DNA from: Jatrophihabitans sp.
GTDB taxonomy: Bacteria > Actinomycetota > Actinomycetes > Mycobacteriales > Jatrophihabitantaceae
Direction of reading: 5' to 3'
Assembly (NCBI GenBank): GCA_025963285.1
Contig: JAOPUX010000010.1
Coordinates: 1-64,000, forward strand
DNA length: 64,000 bases
Made by a program: the position numbers and the translations under genes. A model generated the notes under the pieces. That model ran no database searches. It worked only from the letters and a program-made list of their open reading frames with translations, and was not told the origin of the DNA. Of the stretch, positions 52,925 to 60,066 are shown piece by piece (the first letter of the stretch is position 1; the number at the start of each line of letters is the position of its first letter).

Positions 52925-54082
52925 ATGGGCAACGATTCGGACTTCGACCAGTACCGCTTGAGCGACGAGCAGAACATGCTGCGTGCCGCCGTCCGTCAGC
53001 TCGCCGATGACAAGATCGCGCCCCGCGCGGCCGCCATCGACGAGGACGCCGAGTTCCCCTACGACGTGCGCGACGAACTCGTCCGCGCGGGGTTCCACGC
53101 CGTCCACATCCCCGAGGAGTACGGCGGCATGGGTGCCGACGCCATCTCGGCCTGCATCGTCGTCGAGGAGGTGGCCCGGGCGTGCGCCTCGTCCTCGCTC
53201 ATCCCGGCCGTCAACAAGCTCGGCTCCCAGCCGATCATCCTGTCGGGATCGGACCAGCTGAAGAAGGACGTCCTCACCGAGATCGCCGAGGGCGCGATGA
53301 TCAGCTACGCGCTGTCGGAGCGCGAGGCCGGGTCGGACGCAGCCTCCATGCGCACCCGCGCCGTGCTCGACGGTGACCACTGGGTGCTCAACGGCACCAA
53401 GGCGTGGATCAGCAACGCCGGCGTCTCGTCGTTCTACACGGTCATGGCCGTCACGGACCCGTCGAAGAAGGCCAACGGCATCTCGGCGTTCGTCGTGAAG
53501 AAGGACGACCCGGGCTTCTCCGTCGGCGCCAAGGAGCGCAAGCTCGGCATCAAGGTCTCGCCCACCTTCGAGATCTACTTCGAGGACTGCACCATCCCGG
53601 CCGACCGCATCATCGGCGAGCCCGGCACCGGCTTCAAGACCGCGCTCCGCACGCTCGACCACACCCGCCTCGCCATCGGTGCCCAGGCTCTGGGCATCGC
53701 CCAGGGCGCCCTCGACGCCGCCGTGGCCTACGTCAAGCAGCGCAAGCAGTTCGGCCAGGCGCTCGCCGACTTCCAGGGCCTGCAGTTCATGCTCGCCGAC
53801 ATGGCCATGCGCATCGAGGCAGCGCGTCACCTCGTCTACGCCGCCGCCGCGCGGGCCGAGCGCAACGAGCCGAACCTGACCTTCACCTCTTCGGCGGCAA
53901 AGGTCTTCGCCTCCGACACCGCGATGTCGGTGACCACCGATGCCGTCCAGCTCTTCGGCGGCGCCGGCTACACGAGGGACTTCCCGGTGGAGCGGATGAT
54001 GCGCGACGCGAAGATCACCCAGATCTACGAGGGCACCAACCAGATCAACCGCATGGTGATGGCTCGGAACCTGTTGAAGTAA
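52925..54082 (+). CDS. Acyl-CoA dehydrogenase
   Basis: A 385-residue flavoenzyme that introduces the 2,3 double bond into acyl-CoA. It has the FAD-binding [17 protein letters not shown] and [16 protein letters not shown], the signature [47 protein letters not shown], and the catalytic base Glu369 in [15 protein letters not shown]. The Glu at this late position is that of short- and branched-chain dehydrogenases. It stands alone and leaderless; the chain-length preference is not determined. Confidence 0.94.
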   Translation: MGNDSDFDQYRLSDEQNMLRAAVRQLADDKIAPRAAAIDEDAEFPYDVRDELVRAGFHAVHIPEEYGGMGADAISACIVVEEVARACASSSLIPAVNKLGSQPIILSGSDQLKKDVLTEIAEGAMISYALSEREAGSDAASMRTRAVLDGDHWVLNGTKAWISNAGVSSFYTVMAVTDPSKKANGISAFVVKKDDPGFSVGAKERKLGIKVSPTFEIYFEDCTIPADRIIGEPGTGFKTALRTLDHTRLAIGAQALGIAQGALDAAVAYVKQRKQFGQALADFQGLQFMLADMAMRIEAARHLVYAAAARAERNEPNLTFTSSAAKVFASDTAMSVTTDAVQLFGGAGYTRDFPVERMMRDAKITQIYEGTNQINRMVMARNLLK

Positions 54083-54127
54083 TTCGCGGTCCGCGAATGG
54101 GTTGAGCGAACAAATGGTGGTGCGCGC

Positions 54128-54133
54128 TAGCGT
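54128..54133 (+). promoter_or_regulatory. Leaderless -10 element for the HAD gene
   Basis: TAGCGT, 6 nt before the ATG at 54140; no ribosome site. Confidence 0.55.
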
Positions 54134-54139
54134 TCGCGT

Positions 54140-54919
54140 ATGAGCAACCGACACCCCGCCGAGTGCTGGCTCACCGATATGGACGGCGTCCTCGTGCACG
54201 AGGAGCACGCGCTGCCGGGGGCCGCGGAGTTCCTGGAGCGGCTGGTCGAGCGGGACCGTCGCTTCCTGGTCCTCACCAACAACTCGATCTACACGCCGCG
54301 GGATCTGAGCGCCCGGCTGGCGCGGGCCGGGCTGACGGTGCCGGAGGAGTTCATCTGGACGTCCGCGCTGGCCACCGCCGCCTTCCTGGCCGACCAGGTG
54401 CCGGGCGGCTCGGCCTACGTGATCGGTGAGGCGGGGATGACCACGGCCCTGCACGAGGTCGGCTACATCCTCACCGATACCGATCCGGATTACGTCGTGC
54501 TCGGCGAGACACGTACCTACTCGTTCGAGGCGATCACGCAGGCGATCCGCCTCGTCCACAGCGGGGCGCGCTTCATCGCCACGAACCCCGACGTCACCGG
54601 TCCGAGCCCGGAGGGCCCGCTGCCGGCCACCGGCAGCGTGGCGGCCCTGATCACCAAGGCCACCGGGGCGGAGCCGTACTTCGTGGGCAAGCCAAATCCA
54701 ATGATGTTCCGCAGCGCCATGAACCGCATCGAGGCGCACTCCGAGTCGACGATCATGGTCGGTGATCGCATGGACACCGACATCGTCGCCGGGATCGAGG
54801 CCGGGCTGGACACCATCCTGGTGCTCACCGGCTCGACGACCCGCGAGGCGGTCAGCCGCTTCCCGTTCCGGCCAGGACGCATCCTGGACTCGATCGCCGA
54901 CGCCATCGACCTGATCTAG
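54140..54919 (+). CDS. HAD-IIA family phosphatase (NagD-like)
   Basis: A 259-residue haloacid-dehalogenase hydrolase, subclass IIA. Motif I is [12 protein letters not shown] (nucleophile and acid Asp), motif [15 protein letters not shown], motif III the Lys in VGKPNPMMF, and motif [14 protein letters not shown] mobile cap lies between motifs II and III. NagD-like enzymes dephosphorylate small sugar or nucleoside phosphates. The substrate is unknown and the neighbours give no hint. Confidence 0.92.
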   Translation: MSNRHPAECWLTDMDGVLVHEEHALPGAAEFLERLVERDRRFLVLTNNSIYTPRDLSARLARAGLTVPEEFIWTSALATAAFLADQVPGGSAYVIGEAGMTTALHEVGYILTDTDPDYVVLGETRTYSFEAITQAIRLVHSGARFIATNPDVTGPSPEGPLPATGSVAALITKATGAEPYFVGKPNPMMFRSAMNRIEAHSESTIMVGDRMDTDIVAGIEAGLDTILVLTGSTTREAVSRFPFRPGRILDSIADAIDLI

Positions 54920-54970
54920 CCGATCGTGCAATTCTCGCCGCCGTCAGGGCGGCGAGAATTGCACAATCGG
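54920..54970. terminator. 23-bp hairpin, family 1 (covarying copy)
   Basis: Arms 54920-54942 and 54948-54970 pair at all but one position (C-A on plus, G-U on minus) around loop GTCAG. The left arm includes GATCGTGCAATTCTCGCC. It is the same hairpin as 27745-27793 with three compensated pair changes. It separates convergent stop codons. Confidence 0.88.
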
Positions 54971-54971
54971 T

Positions 54972-55697
54972 TCAGGGGAGACGGACTGCGCGCTCCTGGT
55001 CGGCCCGGCGCTCCAGCACCGACTCGGACGGCGCGTTGGCCACGTAGACCACCGACCCGCCCAGCACCAGCGGCACGATCAAGGTGTCGAGCCAGTCGGA
55101 CGGCCCGGTCCAGGTGCGGTCCGTCAGCATGCGGGCGCCCGCGACCAGCCCCAACTCGGCGGCCCGGTCCCGCGCCGCCGCCACGACCTCGCCCCGGCTC
55201 GCCGCCGACCAGCACCGGTCGGCTGCCGTGGCGGGAGGGCGCACGGCCGCCCAGCTGTCGCCCTGCGGACGGACCGCCAGCACGAAGTCCTGCGCGCCGT
55301 CGGGCACGGCGTCGCGCAGGCCGAACGCAGCCGAGGCGGGGGCGATGCAGTAGACGTCCGGCACCCCGTCCGCGGCAGCCACGGTGGCCGGCTCGACAAA
55401 CGCCACGGCCGCCCCGAGCGGGGACGTCCCCAGCTCGAGCCCGGCGGTCAGCGCCCCGAGCAGTGCCGGTACCGAGATCCAGTGTGCGGGCAGCGCTACC
55501 TGGGCCAGGTCGCCCAGGCCGAGGCCCAGCTCATCGGTCAGCAGGAAGTGCGTCTTGGCCACCCAGTTGGCCAGCGACTTCGTCGAGAGCTCGGAACGCT
55601 CACCGGTGGCCTCGTCGTAGAAGGTGACGAACGGGCGGGAGGGCGCATCAGCCAGCAGGGCGCCGAAGAGTGCCTCCGGGGTCGAGACCGGCGTCAA
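54972..55697 (-). CDS. TIGR03089-family protein
   Basis: A protein of about 241 residues of an actinobacteria-specific family of unknown function, resembling a stripped N-terminal half of AMP-binding (ANL) enzymes: PSRPFVTFYDEATGERSELSTKSLANWVAKTHFLLTDELGLGLGDLAQVALPAHWISVPALLGAL. The STSGTTG-like phosphate loop and the catalytic Lys domain of active ANL enzymes are missing. TTG at 55697, with AAGGGG 8 nt upstream and a TTGA overlap with the LCP stop, is the chosen start; GTG at 55706 is the alternative. The family typically neighbours LCP genes, as here. Confidence 0.85.
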   Translation of the reverse strand: MTPVSTPEALFGALLADAPSRPFVTFYDEATGERSELSTKSLANWVAKTHFLLTDELGLGLGDLAQVALPAHWISVPALLGALTAGLELGTSPLGAAVAFVEPATVAAADGVPDVYCIAPASAAFGLRDAVPDGAQDFVLAVRPQGDSWAAVRPPATAADRCWSAASRGEVVAAARDRAAELGLVAGARMLTDRTWTGPSDWLDTLIVPLVLGGSVVYVANAPSESVLERRADQERAVRLP

Positions 55698-56878
55698 TGG
55701 ATGCACCCCTTGGTGAGGACCGCGCCCGACGAGCTGGACGGCGACGTCGACGGCGAGGCCGACGACGAGCCCGAAGCGGACGACGACGGCTTCCTGTTCT
55801 TCGCCGGCGGGTAGAGCAGGTTCTGCACGAAGGCCTGCACCTTGGCCGGCTTGACGCCCAGCCCGTCCTGCCCCTCGAGGGTGGTGACGTCGCCGGTGGT
55901 CGGGATGACGTGACCGTTGATGTTGCCCGCGCTCAGGTCGGCCATCTGCTCGGCGAGGGTGACCAGGCTGAAGCCCTCGTCGACGTAGATCGAACCGGTG
56001 ACGGCCTTGATCAGCGCGGAGAGCTTGCCCGGGTTGGTGAGCACACCGATCGAGGCGATCTGCTTGAACGCCGCGGCGAGGAAGTAGCGCTGCCGCTCGG
56101 CACGGGTGAGGTCGGAACTCTGCCCGCCGTTGATGTTGTGCCGCTGGCGGACGAAGGCCAGCGACTGCGCCCCGTCCAGGCGCTGCGGGCCGGCCGGGAC
56201 GTGCAGGCCGCTGTACCGGTCATCCTGGGAGTAGCAGAGGTTCACCTCCACGCCGTGGATGGCGTCGGCGATGGCCACGAAGCCGCTGAACCCGACGGCG
56301 ACGAAGTGGTTGACGCTCAGCCCGGTGAGCTGCTCCACCGTCTGGACGAGCAGGTCGAAGCCCTCGCCCTGGCGCTGCGCGGCCGTACCGGTGCCGCCCA
56401 CGTCCTTGCCGTCGGCGTACGCGGCGTTGATCAGGTTCTTCTTGTAGCCCGGGATGTCGACGTACGCCTCGCGCGGGATCGAGATCAGCGTGGCCTTGGT
56501 GCCGTCGGCCGGCACGTGCACGATCATGATCGAGTCGGTGCTGTCGCTGACGTCGGTGCCCGTGTGATAGGCCTTGATCTGGGCTGCTGTCAGCCCGGCG
56601 CGATCGTCGAGTCCGACGATCAGGATGTTCTGCGCCGAGCCCTCCTTGTGCGTCACGGTCTTGCCGCCCTTGACCGTGGCGGGCGGCTTGTTGAGCGAGT
56701 TCAGCTGGAACTTCTGCAGGCCGCCGTTGAGGTCGCGATAGTTCTTCCAGCCGTAGCCGAAGGCCACCAGGATCGCCAGGGAGAGCAGCGCGGCGATGAC
56801 GTAGGTGCTGGCCCGGCCGATCTGGCCGAGACGGATGCGATCACCCGGCACGCCGTGCCGGGAGGAGCTCGACCTCAT
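55694..56878 (-). CDS. LytR-CpsA-Psr (LCP) family protein 1
   Basis: A 394-residue membrane-anchored protein: a short basic cytoplasmic tail, one helix (YVIAALLSLAILVAFGYGW), and an extracellular LCP domain with DSIMIVHVPADGTKATLISIPREAYVDIPGY and FVRQRHNINGGQSSDLTRAERQRYF, whose Arg and Asp residues bind polyprenyl pyrophosphate. LCP proteins transfer lipid-linked polymers to peptidoglycan. Unlike its two neighbours it has no LytR_C domain; the end is a Ser/Pro tail closing in GCIH. The ATG overlaps the stop of LCP 2 (TGATG). Confidence 0.92.
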   Translation of the reverse strand: MRSSSSRHGVPGDRIRLGQIGRASTYVIAALLSLAILVAFGYGWKNYRDLNGGLQKFQLNSLNKPPATVKGGKTVTHKEGSAQNILIVGLDDRAGLTAAQIKAYHTGTDVSDSTDSIMIVHVPADGTKATLISIPREAYVDIPGYKKNLINAAYADGKDVGGTGTAAQRQGEGFDLLVQTVEQLTGLSVNHFVAVGFSGFVAIADAIHGVEVNLCYSQDDRYSGLHVPAGPQRLDGAQSLAFVRQRHNINGGQSSDLTRAERQRYFLAAAFKQIASIGVLTNPGKLSALIKAVTGSIYVDEGFSLVTLAEQMADLSAGNINGHVIPTTGDVTTLEGQDGLGVKPAKVQAFVQNLLYPPAKNRKPSSSASGSSSASPSTSPSSSSGAVLTKGCIH

Positions 56879-58362
56879 CAGTTGATGCACCCCGAGTCGA
56901 CGGCTTTGGTGGCGGTACTGCTAGAGGCGCTCGGGGTCGTCGAGCCACTGGCTGTGGTGGGCACCTTCGCCTTGAGGCCGTCGGCGCCCAGCACCAGCGT
57001 GAGGGTGCTGACGCTGCGCTGCTCCAGTACCGCACCCGGCACGTACTCCGCGAGGGTCTTGGCCTGCGACTCCATGCCGCTCGCGTAGTTGATCGTCGTC
57101 GACTCCTGCGAGGCCGGCGCGTTGCCCACTGTTGCGTGGAAGCCCGCGCCGGTGAGCACGCCGGCGGCCGTACCGGCCGCGCCGTTGACCGAGCCGCCGT
57201 TGAGCACCGACACCGTGACCGTGGAGGGGGCGACGGTCTTGGCCTTCGAGAGCGCCGACGGGGTGTCGTTGATGAGCTTGTTGACGAAGGCCTTCACCTT
57301 GGCCGGCTCGACGATCTCGACGCTGGCGGCGCTGCCACCGATCGATACGGTGTCGAACCGGTCGAACGGGATGGCCACACCCTTGATGTTGTTGGCGCTG
57401 AGGTCGGCCATCTGCGAGGCGAGCGAGGTGAGGTTCAGCCCGTCGTCGACGTAGAGCGACTTCTGGATCGCCGTCTTGAGCTGGCCGAGCCGGCTGACGA
57501 TGCCGACCGAGGCGACCTTCCGGAAGGCCGCAGTCAGGAAGTACCGCTGCCGGGCGGTGCGATCGAGGTCGCCGTTGGGCAGGTTGTGCCGCTGCCGCAC
57601 GAACTCGAGCGCCTGCACGCCGGAGATGGTGTGCTTGCCGGCCGAGAGCACCAGGCCTGAGCCGCCGTCGGACCCCTCGGCCTTGTTGCGCGCCACCGTG
57701 TCGTCGACGGCGTGGCAGAGGTTCACCGTCACCCCGCCGACAGCGTCGCTGAGGGTGACGAAGCCGAGCAGGGTGACCTGGACGAAGTGGTTGATCGTCA
57801 GGCCGGTGAGGTTGTAGATCGTCTTGATCAGGAGGTTGGCGCCGCCGGAGATCTTCTGCTTCGTGGTGCCGCTCGTGTGGGTGTACCCGTCGGCGTACGC
57901 GGCATTGAGCCGGTTCATGCCGTAGCCCGGGATGTCGACGTAGGAGTCACGCGGCAGTGAGATCAGGGTGGCCTTCGAGCCGTCGGCCGGGATGTGCACG
58001 ATCATCATCGTGTCGGTGGCGAGGCTGCCACCGTCGCGGCCGACGTGCAGTTCCTTGACCTGGGCGTCGGTGAGGTTGCTGCGGTCGTCGTTGCCGGCGA
58101 TCAGCAGGTTCTCGTCCTTGCCGTCGATGTCCTTGGCGCCCGTGCCGGGGTTCGGGTTGGCGATGCTGACGCGGGGGATGCCGCTGTTGAGTGAGCGGTA
58201 GTAGCTCCAGCCGTAGCCGAACGCGACGATGAGGCTGAGCGAGACCACCGCGGAGACGATCCGCACAGTTACCTTGACGCTGCGCGAGGCCGAATTGCTG
58301 CCGAACCCGCGCCGGGATCGACCGCGAGGGTCGAGCTCCGGCGGCAGGGGAGGCAGCGTCAT
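56878..58362 (-). CDS. LCP family protein 2, with LytR_C domain
   Basis: A 494-residue LCP transferase. An anchor helix (IVSAVVSLSLIVAFGYGW) is followed by the LCP catalytic domain (DTMMIVHIPADGSKATLISLPRDSYVDIPGYGMNRLNAAYADG; FVRQRHNLPNGDLDRTARQRYF), then a LytR_C domain (VTVSVLNGGSVNGAAGTAAGVLTGAGFHATVGNAP) and a Ser/Thr/Ala tail ending in GCIN. TAACAT lies 6 nt before the ATG, so this gene probably has its own leaderless promoter and is co-transcribed with LCP 1. Confidence 0.94.
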   Translation of the reverse strand: MTLPPLPPELDPRGRSRRGFGSNSASRSVKVTVRIVSAVVSLSLIVAFGYGWSYYRSLNSGIPRVSIANPNPGTGAKDIDGKDENLLIAGNDDRSNLTDAQVKELHVGRDGGSLATDTMMIVHIPADGSKATLISLPRDSYVDIPGYGMNRLNAAYADGYTHTSGTTKQKISGGANLLIKTIYNLTGLTINHFVQVTLLGFVTLSDAVGGVTVNLCHAVDDTVARNKAEGSDGGSGLVLSAGKHTISGVQALEFVRQRHNLPNGDLDRTARQRYFLTAAFRKVASVGIVSRLGQLKTAIQKSLYVDDGLNLTSLASQMADLSANNIKGVAIPFDRFDTVSIGGSAASVEIVEPAKVKAFVNKLINDTPSALSKAKTVAPSTVTVSVLNGGSVNGAAGTAAGVLTGAGFHATVGNAPASQESTTINYASGMESQAKTLAEYVPGAVLEQRSVSTLTLVLGADGLKAKVPTTASGSTTPSASSSTATKAVDSGCIN

Positions 58363-58368
58363 GGGGCG

Positions 58369-58374
58369 ATGTTA
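58369..58374 (-). promoter_or_regulatory. Leaderless -10 element for LCP 2
   Basis: TAACAT on the minus strand, 6 nt before the ATG. Confidence 0.55.
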
Positions 58375-58406
58375 CCGTTCCGTTATCTGATGGCGGACTG
58401 AGCGGC

Positions 58407-59870
58407 TCAATCAATACACCCGAGGCCGCCCGCCGCCTTGGCCGAGCTGCTCTTCTTCGCGCCACTCGCTGCCAGTGTCGAACTCGTCGCTGAGGGTGCG
58501 CTGGGCGTCGGGGCCAGCCCGCGCACCTGCTTGCCGTCGGAACCCAGCTCGATCGTCACCCGCGCCACCGAAGTGGTCTCCACCGTCTTCGCGCCCGGCA
58601 CCGCCGCGAGCACGGCCTTGGCCTCGGCGGCGTGCCCCGGCGGGTACTCGACGGTGGTGGCCAGCACCGGGCTGGGCGTGGAGTCGACGGTGTCGGTGTG
58701 GAAGCCGAGCTTGGTGAGCTGGGCGGCGTTGCGGGTGGCCAGCAGGTAGGCACTGGTGCCGTTGAGGACGTCGACGGTGACGCTGGACGGCTTGGCCGCC
58801 GTCACCTTCGTCAGGTCTACGTCGACGCCCTTGCCGATGATGCTGCGGATGAAGTCCGGCACCGCGACGGTGTCGACGCCGACGATCGCCGTCTCGACGC
58901 CATCCGGGTAGATCACCTGCGGGCCGTCGTTGGGCAGGGTGCTGAAGGTCAGCTCGCCGGTGGTGACGAGCTCGAAGGACCGCGCCAGCGAGATGAGGTT
59001 GAGCGACGGGTCGGTGAGCAGCGACGAGCTCACCGCCTTGAGCAGGTCCTGCAGCTTGAACGGGTTGAGCAGCTCGCCGGCCGTGGCCACCTTGTGGAAC
59101 GCCGACTCGAGGAAGTACTGCTGCCGCTTGATCCGGTCGAGGTCGCCGTGCGGAAGGCCGTGGCGCTGCCGGACGAAGGCCAGTGCCTGCTCGCCCTTGA
59201 TCACCGAGACGCCGGCCGGCAGGTTGATGCCTGAGTAGCCGGAGCCGTAGGCGTCCTTGTCGGTGCTGGCGTTCTGCGCGCTCTTGAGGCAGACGGTGAC
59301 CCCGCCGATAGCCTCGCTGATCCGGTAGAACCCGATGAGGTTCACCTGCAGGTAGTGGTCGATGTGCAGGCCGGTGATGCCCTCGAGCGTCCTGAGCGTG
59401 AGCAGGATGCCCGCACCCTCGGCCTGCTGCTCGCTGCGGTGCGCCTCGATCGCGGCGTTGTACGCATCGCTGTAGGCGGAGTTCAGCTTGCCCTTGCCGT
59501 GGCCGGGGATGCTCACCCACGAGTCGCGTGGGAAGGAGATGACCGACGGCTTCCCGCCCCCCGCAGGCAGGTGCAGGATCATCATCGTGTCGGTGTTGAC
59601 GGTGCCGTCGTCGTGGCCGGAGTGCATGGCGGTCTGCTCGGCGCGGGTGGCGCCGGCGCGGCTGTCGTTGCCGATCATCAGGATGTCCTGGTCGCTGCCG
59701 TCCAAGTCGGTCTGATGGGCGGCCAGCTTCGGCACCGCGTCCCCGTGCGGCACGCTCTGGGTGAAGTTCTGGTAGAGCGCCCAGGCATAGCCGCTGCCCA
59801 CGATGAGGGCGAAGGCCACCAGCGCACAGGTCAGCCGCACCCCGACCCGCACCCGGTATGACGCCGCCAC
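58407..59870 (-). CDS. LCP family protein 3, with LytR_C domain
   Basis: A 487-residue LCP transferase: helix LTCALVAFALIVGSGYAWALY, LCP domain (DTMMILHLPAGGGKPSVISFPRDSWVSIPGHGKGKLNSAYSDA; FVRQRHGLPHGDLDRIKRQQYF), LytR_C (SVTVDVLNGTSAYLLATRNAAQLTKLGFHTDTV), and an Ala/Ser/Lys tail ending in GCID. The frame is open much further upstream. GTG at 59870 is chosen because TAGCGT lies exactly 7 nt before it; GTG at 59879 is possible. Three LCP paralogues in tandem suggest separate acceptor polymers. Confidence 0.92.
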   Translation of the reverse strand: MAASYRVRVGVRLTCALVAFALIVGSGYAWALYQNFTQSVPHGDAVPKLAAHQTDLDGSDQDILMIGNDSRAGATRAEQTAMHSGHDDGTVNTDTMMILHLPAGGGKPSVISFPRDSWVSIPGHGKGKLNSAYSDAYNAAIEAHRSEQQAEGAGILLTLRTLEGITGLHIDHYLQVNLIGFYRISEAIGGVTVCLKSAQNASTDKDAYGSGYSGINLPAGVSVIKGEQALAFVRQRHGLPHGDLDRIKRQQYFLESAFHKVATAGELLNPFKLQDLLKAVSSSLLTDPSLNLISLARSFELVTTGELTFSTLPNDGPQVIYPDGVETAIVGVDTVAVPDFIRSIIGKGVDVDLTKVTAAKPSSVTVDVLNGTSAYLLATRNAAQLTKLGFHTDTVDSTPSPVLATTVEYPPGHAAEAKAVLAAVPGAKTVETTSVARVTIELGSDGKQVRGLAPTPSAPSATSSTLAASGAKKSSSAKAAGGLGCID

Positions 59871-59877
59871 GCGAGCC

Positions 59878-59883
59878 ACGCTA
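59878..59883 (-). promoter_or_regulatory. Leaderless -10 element for LCP 3
   Basis: TAGCGT on the minus strand, 7 nt before the GTG at 59870. Confidence 0.5.
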
Positions 59884-60049
59884 GTGCGCGAATGTCCGAT
59901 TCCCGGGGGGACGCACCGGGGCGGCCCGAGATCGCGTGCAAGGTGTCGTCCTGTAGCCAATGTGACTGATGTGGCAGGACTAGATTTCTGAGGTTCGGCT
60001 ACATAGTCTCGGCAGGCGACTCGTCCCCCCGCGTGTCGTCCGTCTGATG

Positions 60050-60062
60050 ACACCTGAGGTGT
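60050..60062 (+). promoter_or_regulatory. Palindrome covering the ribosome site of the SpoIID-domain gene
   Basis: ACACCTGAGGTGT is a perfect palindrome around a central G. In RNA it forms ACACC-UGA-GGUGU and includes the ribosome site GAGGUG, 5 nt before the ATG at 60067. It could act as a small translation-limiting hairpin or as a DNA operator. Confidence 0.45.
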
Positions 60063-60066
60063 GCTA

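Noticed and set aside
51257..54931. A 1224-codon open frame on the minus strand
   Set aside because: Only its 3' part (glyA) is real. The rest is antisense to an acyl-CoA dehydrogenase and a HAD gene and is Arg/Asp/Gly/Val-rich shadow sequence typical of GC-rich DNA.
54972..55697. Active acyl-CoA synthetase (ANL enzyme)
   Set aside because: Only the N-terminal subdomain pattern is present; the phosphate loop and C-terminal lysine domain are missing.
55670..57088. A 472-codon plus-strand frame opposite the LCP genes
   Set aside because: Shadow of the LCP genes; no domain and no promoter.
59960..60066. c-di-AMP (ydaO) riboswitch before the SpoIID-domain gene
   Set aside because: Such elements often precede actinobacterial wall-hydrolase genes, but the gap is too short and lacks the conserved core.
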